From LBZV01 sp000993855 (GTDB lineage: Bacteria; Patescibacteriota; Microgenomatia; Curtissbacterales; GWA2-41-24): DNA of 64,000 nucleotides. A program made the position numbers and the translations under genes. The stretch lies in contig CAZBKB010000005.1 of assembly GCA_964492425.1 (NCBI GenBank), forward strand, positions 1-64,000, in the 5' to 3' direction. Every line of letters starts with the position of its first letter. Positions within the stretch are counted from its first letter, which is position 1. The notes under the pieces were generated by a model. It was not told where the DNA came from and did not search any database. It saw only the letters and a program-made list of their open reading frames with translations. Of the stretch, positions 8,382 to 17,063 are shown one piece after another.

Positions 8382-8420
8382 TTAAACCCCGCCCCCCCCC
8401 GTAACGATTACCGTTTTCAT
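8382..8420 (-). pseudogene. Fossil 5' end of an SDR epimerase gene
   Basis: Reading from an ATG at 8420, the codons give MKTVIVTGGGGV then stop. That is the opening of an extended SDR enzyme, and removing one G from the G-run (8387-8400) restores 'TGGAGF' before similarity ends. It lies 135 bp upstream of the real start of the UDP-xylose synthase, whose opening is MKTIVVTGGAGF. The codons differ at several third positions, so it is not a simple recent duplicate. The rest of 8286-8493 has no gene. Confidence 0.6.
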
Positions 8421-8493
8421 GTTAAATAATGATCCGTATTAGTCATTTTAGAATGGTTTACGTTAACACTTATAAATTATAGACAATGCTCAA

Positions 8494-9621
8494 CTATATT
8501 ATTTTTTCTAGCGCTGCGGCAACATAATCAATCTCAGATTTTTTAAGGCCAGGATACATAGGAATTCTAATTAACGTATTTGCCACTTCCTCGGTAATTG
8601 GCAGACTTGATCTTTTAAATCCGAGCTTTTTGCCCATTGCCGATGAATGAAGAGGTAAATAGTGAAATGATGCTTCTATTCCATACCCTCTAAGCTCCCG
8701 AACGACAGAATTTCGAATAGCCTTCGGGACACGGATTGCAAAAATATGCCAGTTTGCAGAAGTGCCGGATGATGTCACCGGCGCTATCAATTTCGACGAC
8801 AACTTACTCAACTTCCTTAACAAATATTCGGCATTCGTTACGCGTCGCGCAGTTATTTCATCAAGTTTTTTTACTTGCTCAAGAGCGATAGCAGCCAAAA
8901 TATCAGAAAGTATTAAGCTTCTTCCCACTCTCACCCAAGAGTACTTTTTTCTTTCCCCTCGCATAAAAGAAGACCTATTGGTCCCCTTTTCTCTTATTAT
9001 TTCGGCTATCTTAAAAACATCACGGTCATTGGTGACAAGCGCACCACCTTCCCCACTTGCTGCATTTTTTGTACCATGAAAAGAGTAGCACCCAACCTTG
9101 CCAATAGTACCGAGAAACTGCCCCCTATATTTTGCACCCAAAGAATGTGCGGCATCTTCTATTATAAAGAGATTATGATCTCTTGCAATCCTGCCTATTC
9201 TATCCATATCACAGGCCATTCCTGCATAGTGAACGACCATAATTGCACGGGTTTTTTCTGTGATTCTTTTCTCAATTTCTTCTGGTGTAATGTTATATGT
9301 GATTAAATCTATATCCGCAAAAACTGGTCTGGCACCAACTAGCATTATTGAATTGGCGCATGAAGAAAAAGTATAGCTTGGCAATATCACCTCATTACCG
9401 CGCTTCAAAAGTATCGAGCAGGCGATTTCAAGGGCTGCCGTACCTGATGATGTGGGCAAAACATATTTTACATCGAGCAATTTTGACAGCTCGCGAGAAA
9501 GTTTTTCGCTAAATGCGAGATCACCCACACCTGTGCCGCTTCTCATTGCCGAAATGGCTGCTCTTTCTTCCTCTTTTCCCCAAAAAGTCTTGTGCAACGG
9601 AACTTTGTATTTTGCAGACAT
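8494..9621 (-). CDS. WecE/RffA-like sugar aminotransferase (DegT family)
   Basis: The 375-aa PLP enzyme has 'SGTAALEIA', 'EDAAHSLGAKY', the PLP lysine K185 in 'SFHGTKNAASGEGG', and 'IIREKGTNRSSFMRGE', a stretch characteristic of WecE/RffA, the dTDP-4-amino-4,6-dideoxygalactose transaminase. It would aminate the C4 of a 4-keto-6-deoxy sugar nucleotide. The matching dTDP-glucose synthase and dehydratase are not in the window. The C-terminal 'YHLPLHSSAMG'-like stretch is also usual for the family. It sits 4 bp downstream of the GT2 gene. Confidence 0.83.
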   Translation of the reverse strand: MSAKYKVPLHKTFWGKEEERAAISAMRSGTGVGDLAFSEKLSRELSKLLDVKYVLPTSSGTAALEIACSILLKRGNEVILPSYTFSSCANSIMLVGARPVFADIDLITYNITPEEIEKRITEKTRAIMVVHYAGMACDMDRIGRIARDHNLFIIEDAAHSLGAKYRGQFLGTIGKVGCYSFHGTKNAASGEGGALVTNDRDVFKIAEIIREKGTNRSSFMRGERKKYSWVRVGRSLILSDILAAIALEQVKKLDEITARRVTNAEYLLRKLSKLSSKLIAPVTSSGTSANWHIFAIRVPKAIRNSVVRELRGYGIEASFHYLPLHSSAMGKKLGFKRSSLPITEEVANTLIRIPMYPGLKKSEIDYVAAALEKII

Positions 9622-9625
9622 TATT

Positions 9626-10333
9626 TTATAAATGCTTCAGTTGCGACTTAAAATTCATAAGTTTGATTAAATACTCAATACTGTCTGGAATAAGTTTGAC
9701 TGTCGATTTTTTCTCGTATCTTTTTATAAAAAGAACAGGAATTTGACTAAGTTTCAAACCAGCTGCGTGTGATCTTGCGCAAATCTCCGTATCCCAAAAC
9801 CAGCCTTCATCATAAACCTTTTTCAATACCTTAAGAATTTTGGAGCGGTTAAAAAACTTATATCCCGCTTCGGTATCGTCAACGGGTAACTTTATTAATG
9901 TCTTAACAATAGCCCTGTACAGTTCAGAGGATAGCACTCGGCCAAACGATTTCCATTTTTTTTCATAAAACCTTTTTCCAACAGCAATATCAGCTCCGCT
10001 ATTAATCTCTTTCACAAATAACGGAATGTAAGTAGGAGAAACTTCGCAATCCACATCCATAAATCCACAAATATCAGTCTTAGATGCCCTTATTCCGTCT
10101 GCTACGGACCGGCCTCTTCCCATGTTTACTCCATGATATATGGCATCAGCATGCCTGATTTTTTTAGTTAAATTCTCAACTTTTATTTTTGTTTCGTCAT
10201 CACTTCCATCCTCTACAAATAAAATCCGATAACTTCTACCACGAAGCGAAGAAATGATTTTCGTAACACTTTTTTCAAATGTTGGGCCTTCGTTATAGCA
10301 AGGAAGAATTAATGTAAAGTCCGGCTTTTTCAT
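9626..10333 (-). CDS. Family 2 glycosyltransferase (dolichyl-phosphate sugar synthase-like)
   Basis: A ~235-aa GT-A enzyme with 'LILPCYNEGPTF', 'VEDGSDDET', the metal-binding 'FMDVDCEVSP' and 'DTEAGYKFFNRSKI', as in polyprenyl-phosphate glucose/mannose synthases. Such enzymes charge a lipid carrier that GT-C enzymes then use, which fits the many GT-C proteins nearby. The frame extends upstream to a TTG at 10366, but the ATG at 10333 removes an overlap with the upstream gene and puts the first strand in place. It has no C-terminal membrane anchor. Confidence 0.82.
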   Translation of the reverse strand: MKKPDFTLILPCYNEGPTFEKSVTKIISSLRGRSYRILFVEDGSDDETKIKVENLTKKIRHADAIYHGVNMGRGRSVADGIRASKTDICGFMDVDCEVSPTYIPLFVKEINSGADIAVGKRFYEKKWKSFGRVLSSELYRAIVKTLIKLPVDDTEAGYKFFNRSKILKVLKKVYDEGWFWDTEICARSHAAGLKLSQIPVLFIKRYEKKSTVKLIPDSIEYLIKLMNFKSQLKHL

Positions 10334-10347
10334 CGAGCGTTGACATT

Positions 10348-11616
10348 TTAAGGTAAAGCGTCGCAAGACTCAAATTCACTAAAGCAGTATGTATAATCTT
10401 TATCCGTGAACCAAAAGTCAATAGCCTTCCCGCCACCTAGTGCAAGATATGCGTCCAAGGATGAAGAAATACGATTATTATTAAAAACAAGTCTTGATCC
10501 ACTGGGCGTTGAGGAGCCGGATTCTTCAATTTGCCTAATGTACGCTTCGGCTATACGGCTTTTTATAACTACCCAATGATTATTCCCAAGCTGACTAACA
10601 TTTATAGCAGATATTATAAGAAATACTGCCAATAACAAATAATTGTTTTTTCGGGCTTCAATCATTGTAAGCGTAACAATTAAGGAAAGACCGAATATAG
10701 AAAGATTCATATAATGGGGCGAAAGGTGGTGGGGGAGTAAAATAAATGGAAATAAACCCAAAACTACCAGAGCTAGAAAAAAACCGATCTTTCTAATGTC
10801 TAGCTCCAAATCGATAAATCTTTTTATAATAATGGCCCAAAAAATTAACAAGACCAACGAAACCAAAATATCACCGGATAATTCCGAAAAACCTCCAATT
10901 CTCAATAAATAATATTTAGTGGCAGAAAAAACTTTCAGGGAAAATTCTAATTTGTAAGTATCGTAAATATCCTTAGGTGTCAAGTAAATTAACCGGATGA
11001 CGCCCACCAACAATACCAAAAGAGATATCCGAATAAGCCACAGTTTATTTTGAATTCTTTTGTCGTTTGTAAGCTCATATGCAAAATAAACAATAGGCCC
11101 GACAAGATAGGCTTCAGAAGCAAGAATTGCAATAAATAAAAATAATACAGCACGGCCAAATCTTCTGGAAATCCAAAAAAACAGGGATATGCAAAACAAC
11201 AAAAATCCAATTTCCACCGCGTTTCCCGAAATCCAATAGAGTGACACAAAATGGGACGAATTAACTAAATAAAAAAAAGTAGCAACATACGGTGCAAATT
11301 GGCTTTTGAAAAATTTTTTGGCCAGAACAAAAACCATAAACCCGGAAAGTGTGTGTATCACAAGGCTGGCCAGATGATAAAAAATATAATTTTTCCCAAA
11401 TATATTTCCAAGAATAAAAAAATAAAAATTATGTATCGGCCTGAAATGAGTTTCGGAATAGCTGAAAATATTTTCGAGATCCACAAAAAGTGTATTTTGT
11501 GAGAACTTATCTATAAGTATAAAATCATCTTGGGAAAAAAATATTTCTATATTGTTTCCAAATAAAAAAAAGGAAATCAGGAAAAAAGAGGATAATATAA
11601 GCAAGTTCTTAATCAC
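10348..11616 (-). CDS. Multi-spanning membrane protein, GT-C glycosyltransferase-like
   Basis: A 422-aa protein with about ten hydrophobic helices. An acidic 'FSQDDFIL' in the first outside loop matches the place of the catalytic Asp motif in GT-C enzymes, and 'ETHFRPIHNFYFFI' resembles the following loop. GT-C enzymes move sugars from lipid-phosphate donors on the outer face of the membrane. The enzyme family is assigned from layout and motif only; the sugar and acceptor are unknown. It is the first gene of the minus-strand run and faces a divergent plus-strand gene 56 bp away. Confidence 0.65.
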   Translation of the reverse strand: MIKNLLILSSFFLISFFLFGNNIEIFFSQDDFILIDKFSQNTLFVDLENIFSYSETHFRPIHNFYFFILGNIFGKNYIFYHLASLVIHTLSGFMVFVLAKKFFKSQFAPYVATFFYLVNSSHFVSLYWISGNAVEIGFLLFCISLFFWISRRFGRAVLFLFIAILASEAYLVGPIVYFAYELTNDKRIQNKLWLIRISLLVLLVGVIRLIYLTPKDIYDTYKLEFSLKVFSATKYYLLRIGGFSELSGDILVSLVLLIFWAIIIKRFIDLELDIRKIGFFLALVVLGLFPFILLPHHLSPHYMNLSIFGLSLIVTLTMIEARKNNYLLLAVFLIISAINVSQLGNNHWVVIKSRIAEAYIRQIEESGSSTPSGSRLVFNNNRISSSLDAYLALGGGKAIDFWFTDKDYTYCFSEFESCDALP

Positions 11617-11631
11617 TCGAATATTCTAACA

Positions 11632-11661
11632 TTGAAATACGAAATCTTCTCCTGTTAATAT
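11632..11661 (+). promoter_or_regulatory. Promoter for the plus-strand glycan operon
   Basis: TTGAAA (11632-11637) and TAATAT (11656-11661) are 18 bp apart. The ATG at 11673 is only 11 bp past the -10 box, so the mRNA would have a leader of about 5 nt. The sequence lies in the divergent gap between two membrane-protein genes. Confidence 0.55.
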
Positions 11662-11672
11662 AACCGAACCCA

Positions 11673-13238
11673 ATGTTATTTAAATTACTGATCGTCGCTG
11701 CATTTTTAAATGGACTTTCTTGGATAATACTAATTCCAGTCTGGCAATATCCCGACGAACAAGCACATTTTGCTCAAGTTCAAAATATCGCTGAAATGGG
11801 TGGATCGCCGATAGAAGGTCCGGATACTTCCGTTGAAATTGCCTTTTCCGAAGCGCTGCTAGGCACTGCAAGGGACAGTATGGGCAATAATCAGTTCACC
11901 TATCAACCCTATTACCATATTGAATATACAAACTCCAACCAGGGTTATTTTGAAAATCTCATTAACAATTTACCCAGGGACACACGAAACACAATGCAAA
12001 AGAGGGAAGCAACCCATAATCCCCCTTTGTATCATATCTTGGCATCTAACTTTTACAATAGTTTTTCAGCAAACGGTCTATTTACAAGAGTTTACGCTGT
12101 CAGGTTCTTCTCATTGTTACTCTATTCATTTTTGATAAAAATCAGCTACAATGCCGCCAGATTAATTTTTCAAAACAAAGTAAAAGAACAAATCGCACTA
12201 ACCACATTAATTGCTTTTTTCCCAATGCTTGTGTTTTCAACTACTGGTGTTCTGCCAGACCCTCTCACCATACTTCTTTTTACAGTTATTTTTACGCTAA
12301 GTCTGAAAATAATAAAGGACAAAATAAATTTGCCTAGGCTGGCATTACTTATAATAGCAATCTATTTGGGTATGCAAACCAGACAACAATTTCAGGTGGC
12401 AATACCAATTGTGCTTCTTCCAGTCGCTTACGATTTATTTAAGAGTCTACCTGAAAAAAAATTCAGCATAAGTGCTATCGCCCCCTTGTTAATTGTCGCT
12501 GCTTTTGCTCTTATTCCAGTGGCGTATAAACAATCACTCTTTTCTATTCCAGAAATCGGAACCCCAGATTTGTCCTTGTTATTTACAAACCAGTTTGCTG
12601 GATATCTCGTTTCTACTCTAAAGCAATACTATAACCAGACTCTGCCTTGGTATTGGGGTGTATATAAATGGTTGTCATTGACCGTTCCTCACGTTTACTA
12701 CAAGATAATTAACAGGGCAATCGTATTAGCACTCGTTGGTTTAATTGTCTGGATTGTAATAACAATCAAAAACAAAAAAATAAATAAACAAGATTTAATG
12801 ATAATTACTTTTATCGCCAGTATATTCATTTACATTTCAACTTTTATAATTTGGGATTTTTACTTTCAAAGAATTTATAGTTATTCGTTCGGTATTCAGG
12901 GCAGATATTTTCTACCTCTTATTTTGCCCATTACAACAGTTTTATTTTTTGGCTTAAAAAACTTGTTCCAGTTATTCATTAAAAGATATCTATATGTTGT
13001 TTACTTTATATTAATGTTTGCCATGGTCTTATTTAATGACGTTTCCCTAGCTCATGTTTCATCAACATATTACGATGGCGAGAATGCAGAAGTGCTTATA
13101 AGCCAAATAAGCCAATATAAACCTTTTATTTTTAAAGGTTATATAATACCAATCATTATTTCGCTTACAATTTTGTCGCAATTAATATATTTATATAAAC
13201 TTTCAATTTACTTTAAAAAAAATAATGAAAGCTATTGA
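11673..13238 (+). CDS. Multi-spanning membrane protein, DUF2142/GT-C-like
   Basis: A 521-aa protein with about 11 membrane helices. After the first helix comes 'WQYPDEQAHFAQV', the acidic P-D-E-x-x-H motif seen in DUF2142 and other predicted GT-C transferases, and 'ATHNPPLYH' follows where PMT-like enzymes have 'HPPLY'. It probably transfers a sugar from a polyprenyl-phosphate donor outside the membrane. It heads the plus-strand run and overlaps the acyltransferase gene by 14 bp. Substrate unknown. Confidence 0.65.
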   Translation: MLFKLLIVAAFLNGLSWIILIPVWQYPDEQAHFAQVQNIAEMGGSPIEGPDTSVEIAFSEALLGTARDSMGNNQFTYQPYYHIEYTNSNQGYFENLINNLPRDTRNTMQKREATHNPPLYHILASNFYNSFSANGLFTRVYAVRFFSLLLYSFLIKISYNAARLIFQNKVKEQIALTTLIAFFPMLVFSTTGVLPDPLTILLFTVIFTLSLKIIKDKINLPRLALLIIAIYLGMQTRQQFQVAIPIVLLPVAYDLFKSLPEKKFSISAIAPLLIVAAFALIPVAYKQSLFSIPEIGTPDLSLLFTNQFAGYLVSTLKQYYNQTLPWYWGVYKWLSLTVPHVYYKIINRAIVLALVGLIVWIVITIKNKKINKQDLMIITFIASIFIYISTFIIWDFYFQRIYSYSFGIQGRYFLPLILPITTVLFFGLKNLFQLFIKRYLYVVYFILMFAMVLFNDVSLAHVSSTYYDGENAEVLISQISQYKPFIFKGYIIPIIISLTILSQLIYLYKLSIYFKKNNESY

Positions 13239-13779
13239 AGAAATAGGACAAAAAAAATTAGGTAGGTTCATCCTTTATTCAATATTAGTGGTAATTTACC
13301 ACGGAATCATAAATCATTTTCTTTATTTCTCTCCATTCAGAAAATATTTTTTAATCATTCTAGGTGCTCAAATTGGGACAGATTCAATTATTATGGATGT
13401 AAGATTTATTAATTGGCACCAAAAAGGTCCTCGTGGACTAACAATTAAGAGCAAATGCTTCGTTAGCGACGGGGTTATGATAGACCTCTACGATTCAGTA
13501 AAACTTGGAAATAACGTGACTCTTGCTCAACGCGTACTGATACTAACGCATACAAATGTTGGTTATAAAGATCATCCTTTGCAGAGATATTTCCCTAAAA
13601 ATTCAAAACCTGTTATTTTTAAAGACGGATCATTTATAGGTGCCAATTCGACAATATTACCGGGCGTGACAATAGGGAAAAACTCATTTGTAGCCGCCGG
13701 AAGTGTAGTAATAAAAAATGTACAATCAAACACCTTAGTAGCTGGAGTGCCAGCAGTTAAAGTAAGAAGAATTTCATGA
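13225..13779 (+). CDS. Hexapeptide-repeat acyltransferase (WbbJ-like)
   Basis: The 184-aa protein has one N-terminal hydrophobic stretch (about 15-45) and then left-handed beta-helix hexapeptide turns, with 'ILTHTNVGYKDHPL' as the active-site loop and 'GSFIGANSTILPGVTIGKNSFVAAGSVV' coils. Such enzymes O- or N-acetylate sugars of surface glycans using acetyl-CoA. It overlaps both neighbours (14 bp upstream, 4 bp ATGA downstream), so it is translated with the GT-C genes. The target sugar is unknown. Confidence 0.8.
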   Translation: MKAIEEIGQKKLGRFILYSILVVIYHGIINHFLYFSPFRKYFLIILGAQIGTDSIIMDVRFINWHQKGPRGLTIKSKCFVSDGVMIDLYDSVKLGNNVTLAQRVLILTHTNVGYKDHPLQRYFPKNSKPVIFKDGSFIGANSTILPGVTIGKNSFVAAGSVVIKNVQSNTLVAGVPAVKVRRIS

Positions 13780-14930
13780 GACAAAGTTTTATCTCCTCTA
13801 GAATTTTGTTTATCTACATAACATTCTTAATAATATATTCATCATTACAATTCATACTAATTTTACGACACAAAACATCATACTTATCAGACAGTCTTTT
13901 TTATAAACATCTATACCATCAGTTTCAGGGTGATAATTTTAATGATGCCTATCAAAAAGTTATTCACAAGCTAGATATATCTAGAGCTACACAAATTGAT
14001 TGGAATATCTTTTACAACGAAAACCAATACAGGGATACACTACAATATTTTTCTAAGAGGCCATTATATCCATTTTTTGCATATCTAATAAATTCTGTGT
14101 TTAACAATGAACTTTTAGCGTTTACCATACCTATATTTGTTGCTTATATTGGTCTCATAATTACAATATTCATACTTTTTAAACAAGGATTAAATTACTT
14201 TTTTGCTTCGTTTGGCACATTTCTTTTTGTAAGTTTTTATCCCTTTTTAGATTTATCTACCTATTTTTTAACTGATACAATCGGTGCTTTTTTTTGGATG
14301 CTTCAAGTTGGATTTCTTTTTAAATTCATACAGAAAGGAAGTAGAAAATGGATTGTTTTATTCACTATAATGCTTGCAATTTCACTTACAAATAGAGAGC
14401 AAAGTATTCTACTTCTTCCGATGCAAATTGCTTTATCAATTATTTTTTACAAACTAAAAATGAATCACTTCTTGCATGCGAGTGTAAAAATTACCATGAT
14501 CAGTGCAGTAATAGTCTTTTGTTATCTTTTAATATCTATTCTTCAAGGGAACAAAACGTTATGGGATACTATACACTATACAATGAACAATTATGGTTAT
14601 TTTGATAACACCTATAGCGTTACTGAGACGTTATCTTACTTATTTAAACAAGTATACCTTCTGCATACTGTTTTTGTCAGAGATTTAATATCACACCATA
14701 TTTGGTCTCTTATTTCGACTTTTTCAATAGTAGGGACAGTGATTGCGTTAAAAAAAATAACCTTAATAAACACAACTTTCATATTATCGGGATTAGCGTC
14801 ATATTCTTTTGTCTTTTTATTCCCGGAATTAAGTTATCGATATTATTTCCCTGTAATAATTTCCATATGTTACTTTTGCTCCTATTTTTTATCTCATCTG
14901 GTAAATCTTTCTACGAAAGGAAGGGATTAG
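13776..14930 (+). CDS. Multi-spanning membrane protein, putative GT-C
   Basis: A 384-aa protein with about nine hydrophobic helices and a first outside loop with 'SDSLFYKHLYHQF' and 'SKRPLYPFFAYLI'. The R-P-L-Y-P loop sits where GT-C enzymes carry their H/R-P-P-L-Y motif, and 'LTDTIGAFFW' and 'TNREQSILLLP' are also placed as in PMT-like proteins. The family call is tentative because the acidic motif is weak. It starts in a 4-bp overlap with the acyltransferase gene and ends just before a methyltransferase gene. Confidence 0.55.
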   Translation: MRQSFISSRILFIYITFLIIYSSLQFILILRHKTSYLSDSLFYKHLYHQFQGDNFNDAYQKVIHKLDISRATQIDWNIFYNENQYRDTLQYFSKRPLYPFFAYLINSVFNNELLAFTIPIFVAYIGLIITIFILFKQGLNYFFASFGTFLFVSFYPFLDLSTYFLTDTIGAFFWMLQVGFLFKFIQKGSRKWIVLFTIMLAISLTNREQSILLLPMQIALSIIFYKLKMNHFLHASVKITMISAVIVFCYLLISILQGNKTLWDTIHYTMNNYGYFDNTYSVTETLSYLFKQVYLLHTVFVRDLISHHIWSLISTFSIVGTVIALKKITLINTTFILSGLASYSFVFLFPELSYRYYFPVIISICYFCSYFLSHLVNLSTKGRD

Positions 14931-15494
14931 ATGTCGCTTACTTACATTCGAAACAAACTACGAAGCATCTCATTACCACTCCAGCTAATAGACGAAAGTC
15001 TCCCCAGAAGAGGGACCATAGTAGATCTGGGTTGTGGGGAGGGAGTAATCGCCCATTATCTTGCCCAGAATCGTATGAGAAAAATTATTGGAATAGACAA
15101 AAACGTAAAGAGACTTCCAAAATATAGTACAAGTAACCTTCAATTTAGACTTGACGATATTAGCAATTTAGATATTAAGAATATACATGGCGCCATCATA
15201 TCAGATGTTTTACACCATATAAATTTTAGGAAACAACCTTCAATCATAGAAAATATATTCAATCACATGAAAGTTGATGGCATTTTAATTATAAAAGAAA
15301 TTGACAAAGAGGAAGCTATAAGAAGCATCTTATCTCGTCTATGGGATCTTATTTTATATCCTAAAGAAAAAATCTATTTCTCCAAATCCTCGGATTTAAT
15401 GATCCAGATAAAAAAGGCAGGTTTTCGCGTCACCATAAAAAGACCATGCAGATTATTCCCAGGCTCAACCACTTTGTATATTTGTAAAAAGTGA
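14931..15494 (+). CDS. SAM-dependent methyltransferase (class I)
   Basis: The 187-aa protein has motif I 'IVDLGCGEGVIAHYL', motif II 'IIGIDKN', and 'SDVLHHI' at motif IV, a plain class I fold close to UbiE/Methyltransf_11 types. Within this locus it could methylate a sugar hydroxyl or the glycan end. An 'aaggaaggg' ribosome site precedes the ATG directly after the upstream stop. Its stop overlaps the GTG of the next gene (GTGA). The substrate is not deducible. Confidence 0.75.
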   Translation: MSLTYIRNKLRSISLPLQLIDESLPRRGTIVDLGCGEGVIAHYLAQNRMRKIIGIDKNVKRLPKYSTSNLQFRLDDISNLDIKNIHGAIISDVLHHINFRKQPSIIENIFNHMKVDGILIIKEIDKEEAIRSILSRLWDLILYPKEKIYFSKSSDLMIQIKKAGFRVTIKRPCRLFPGSTTLYICKK

Positions 15495-17029
15495 GTATCT
15501 TTATAAAAAAATTCTGGTTTGTAATTATTATTGCCATAATCTCAGTTACTTTAAGACTATTTAAACTAAATGATCTTTTCTATTTTTCCTACGATGAAGC
15601 GATTCCGGCCTTTGTCGGAAAGAATCTTTATCTGTTGCACAAATTACCGTTAATTGGGGGAGTAACACCATTTGGTTTTCACTTGCCGCCCTACTTTTAT
15701 TGGCTCCTTTCCATATTGTTATCTCTGGGTAAGCTCCACCCCATTGCATGGGGAATTGCATCAGCATTTCTGTCAAGCATCACAATAATTTTAATCTACA
15801 TAGTTGGGAAAGATTTTTTTAACAAAAGGGTAGGACTTTACGCTGCCGTACTTTGGAGTTTTTCTTATATTGCAAATCTATACGACCGACACTTTTGGGC
15901 ACTATATTGGGGACCTATTCTTACGCTGTCAACACTATTTTGTCTTAAAAAAATCATAAATGGAAACAGCAAATTTGTTATTCCTCTTTCTATAGCTTTT
16001 GTCTGGGCTATTGCAACCGATCCTTCTAATCTTGTCCTCATATTTTTGGCAATCACCGTGTATGTATTATATAGGGTCAAATTTAAAAAAACGGAATTGC
16101 TGGGGATATTAATTATTATCTTTTCACTTTTGCCGCTTATGTTCTTCGACCTTCGTCACAACTTTGCCAACACAAAACCCCTACTGCAATACCTAAAAGC
16201 ACAAAAGACGGAATCCAGATTCGAAAATCAGGATATGTTGGACCGAACAGCGATTTTTGCCAATTCTTATACCAGATTAATTTATCCGTTCTCAGATAAT
16301 GAAGTCGCAAAACAATATTCATATTGCACGTCATTTATAAACGAAAAATATCAAAATATTCCAATAGCCGTTAGTCTGTTCTCGCTTTTGGCACTCACGA
16401 TTTTTATGCTCACCACGTTTAAAAATAAAAATGGAAATAAAAAAGTAATCATTTCTCTGCTCATAATGATTTACTTTTTGGGCATACAAGCATACGGGGT
16501 TATGTTCAACGGTGACATTTTCGAACACTATATAACAGGGCTATTCCCTATATTTTTACTTATTGCCGCCTACTTCCTAAGCTATCTCCCTAAAAAGCTG
16601 GCATATGTCATTTTGGCTATTTTCATTACTGCCAACCTATATAAACTGTCTATTGCCCAAAATTCGCACGGCTTGCTGTATAAGAAGCAAGCAATAAAAT
16701 TTGCCATGACGCAAGTAGGAGATAAAGATTTTTCACTTGAGTCGCTTTCCACATGCTGGAAATATTCTGGTTATCGTTACCTGTTTGCAGTATACGGCCG
16801 CGAACCCGTAAAAAGTTATGTCGATCCCAATTTTGGGCACCTATATGGCAGGACTCCAATTTCACCAACACATCCGGAAACTGTTATAGCCTTCGTGACG
16901 CACGATTTTAAACAAGAAAACCGGGAGTTTTACGAAAAGTACGCCCTATATAAATCCCACTCAGTAACAGACGCTATATTTGGAAACATTGAAGTACTAA
17001 TTATGGACAATAATTCCGGATGGTTTTAA
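15491..17029 (+). CDS. GT39/PMT-like membrane glycosyltransferase
   Basis: A 512-aa GT-C protein with about 11 helices. The first loop has 'FYFSYDEAIPAFVG' (catalytic acidic D-E) and later 'GFHLPPYFYWLLSIL', the P-P-Y motif of PMT/ArnT-like enzymes; 'NLYDRHFWALYWGP' resembles the third conserved block. The C-terminal part is an outside domain. The GTG at 15491 overlaps the upstream stop by 4 bp. A similar protein is encoded at 26179 on the other strand ('LYNYANLQLWTGDDE', 'DRRLWPLTPGP'). It would transfer a lipid-linked sugar. Confidence 0.75.
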   Translation: MSIFIKKFWFVIIIAIISVTLRLFKLNDLFYFSYDEAIPAFVGKNLYLLHKLPLIGGVTPFGFHLPPYFYWLLSILLSLGKLHPIAWGIASAFLSSITIILIYIVGKDFFNKRVGLYAAVLWSFSYIANLYDRHFWALYWGPILTLSTLFCLKKIINGNSKFVIPLSIAFVWAIATDPSNLVLIFLAITVYVLYRVKFKKTELLGILIIIFSLLPLMFFDLRHNFANTKPLLQYLKAQKTESRFENQDMLDRTAIFANSYTRLIYPFSDNEVAKQYSYCTSFINEKYQNIPIAVSLFSLLALTIFMLTTFKNKNGNKKVIISLLIMIYFLGIQAYGVMFNGDIFEHYITGLFPIFLLIAAYFLSYLPKKLAYVILAIFITANLYKLSIAQNSHGLLYKKQAIKFAMTQVGDKDFSLESLSTCWKYSGYRYLFAVYGREPVKSYVDPNFGHLYGRTPISPTHPETVIAFVTHDFKQENREFYEKYALYKSHSVTDAIFGNIEVLIMDNNSGWF

Positions 17030-17063
17030 AGGCACATATTGTATACTCAACTAGCCACATCTA

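Noticed and set aside
14702..15127. 141-aa open frame spanning a gene boundary
   Set aside because: It overlaps the GT-C gene and the methyltransferase gene in another frame, and both of those show family motifs.
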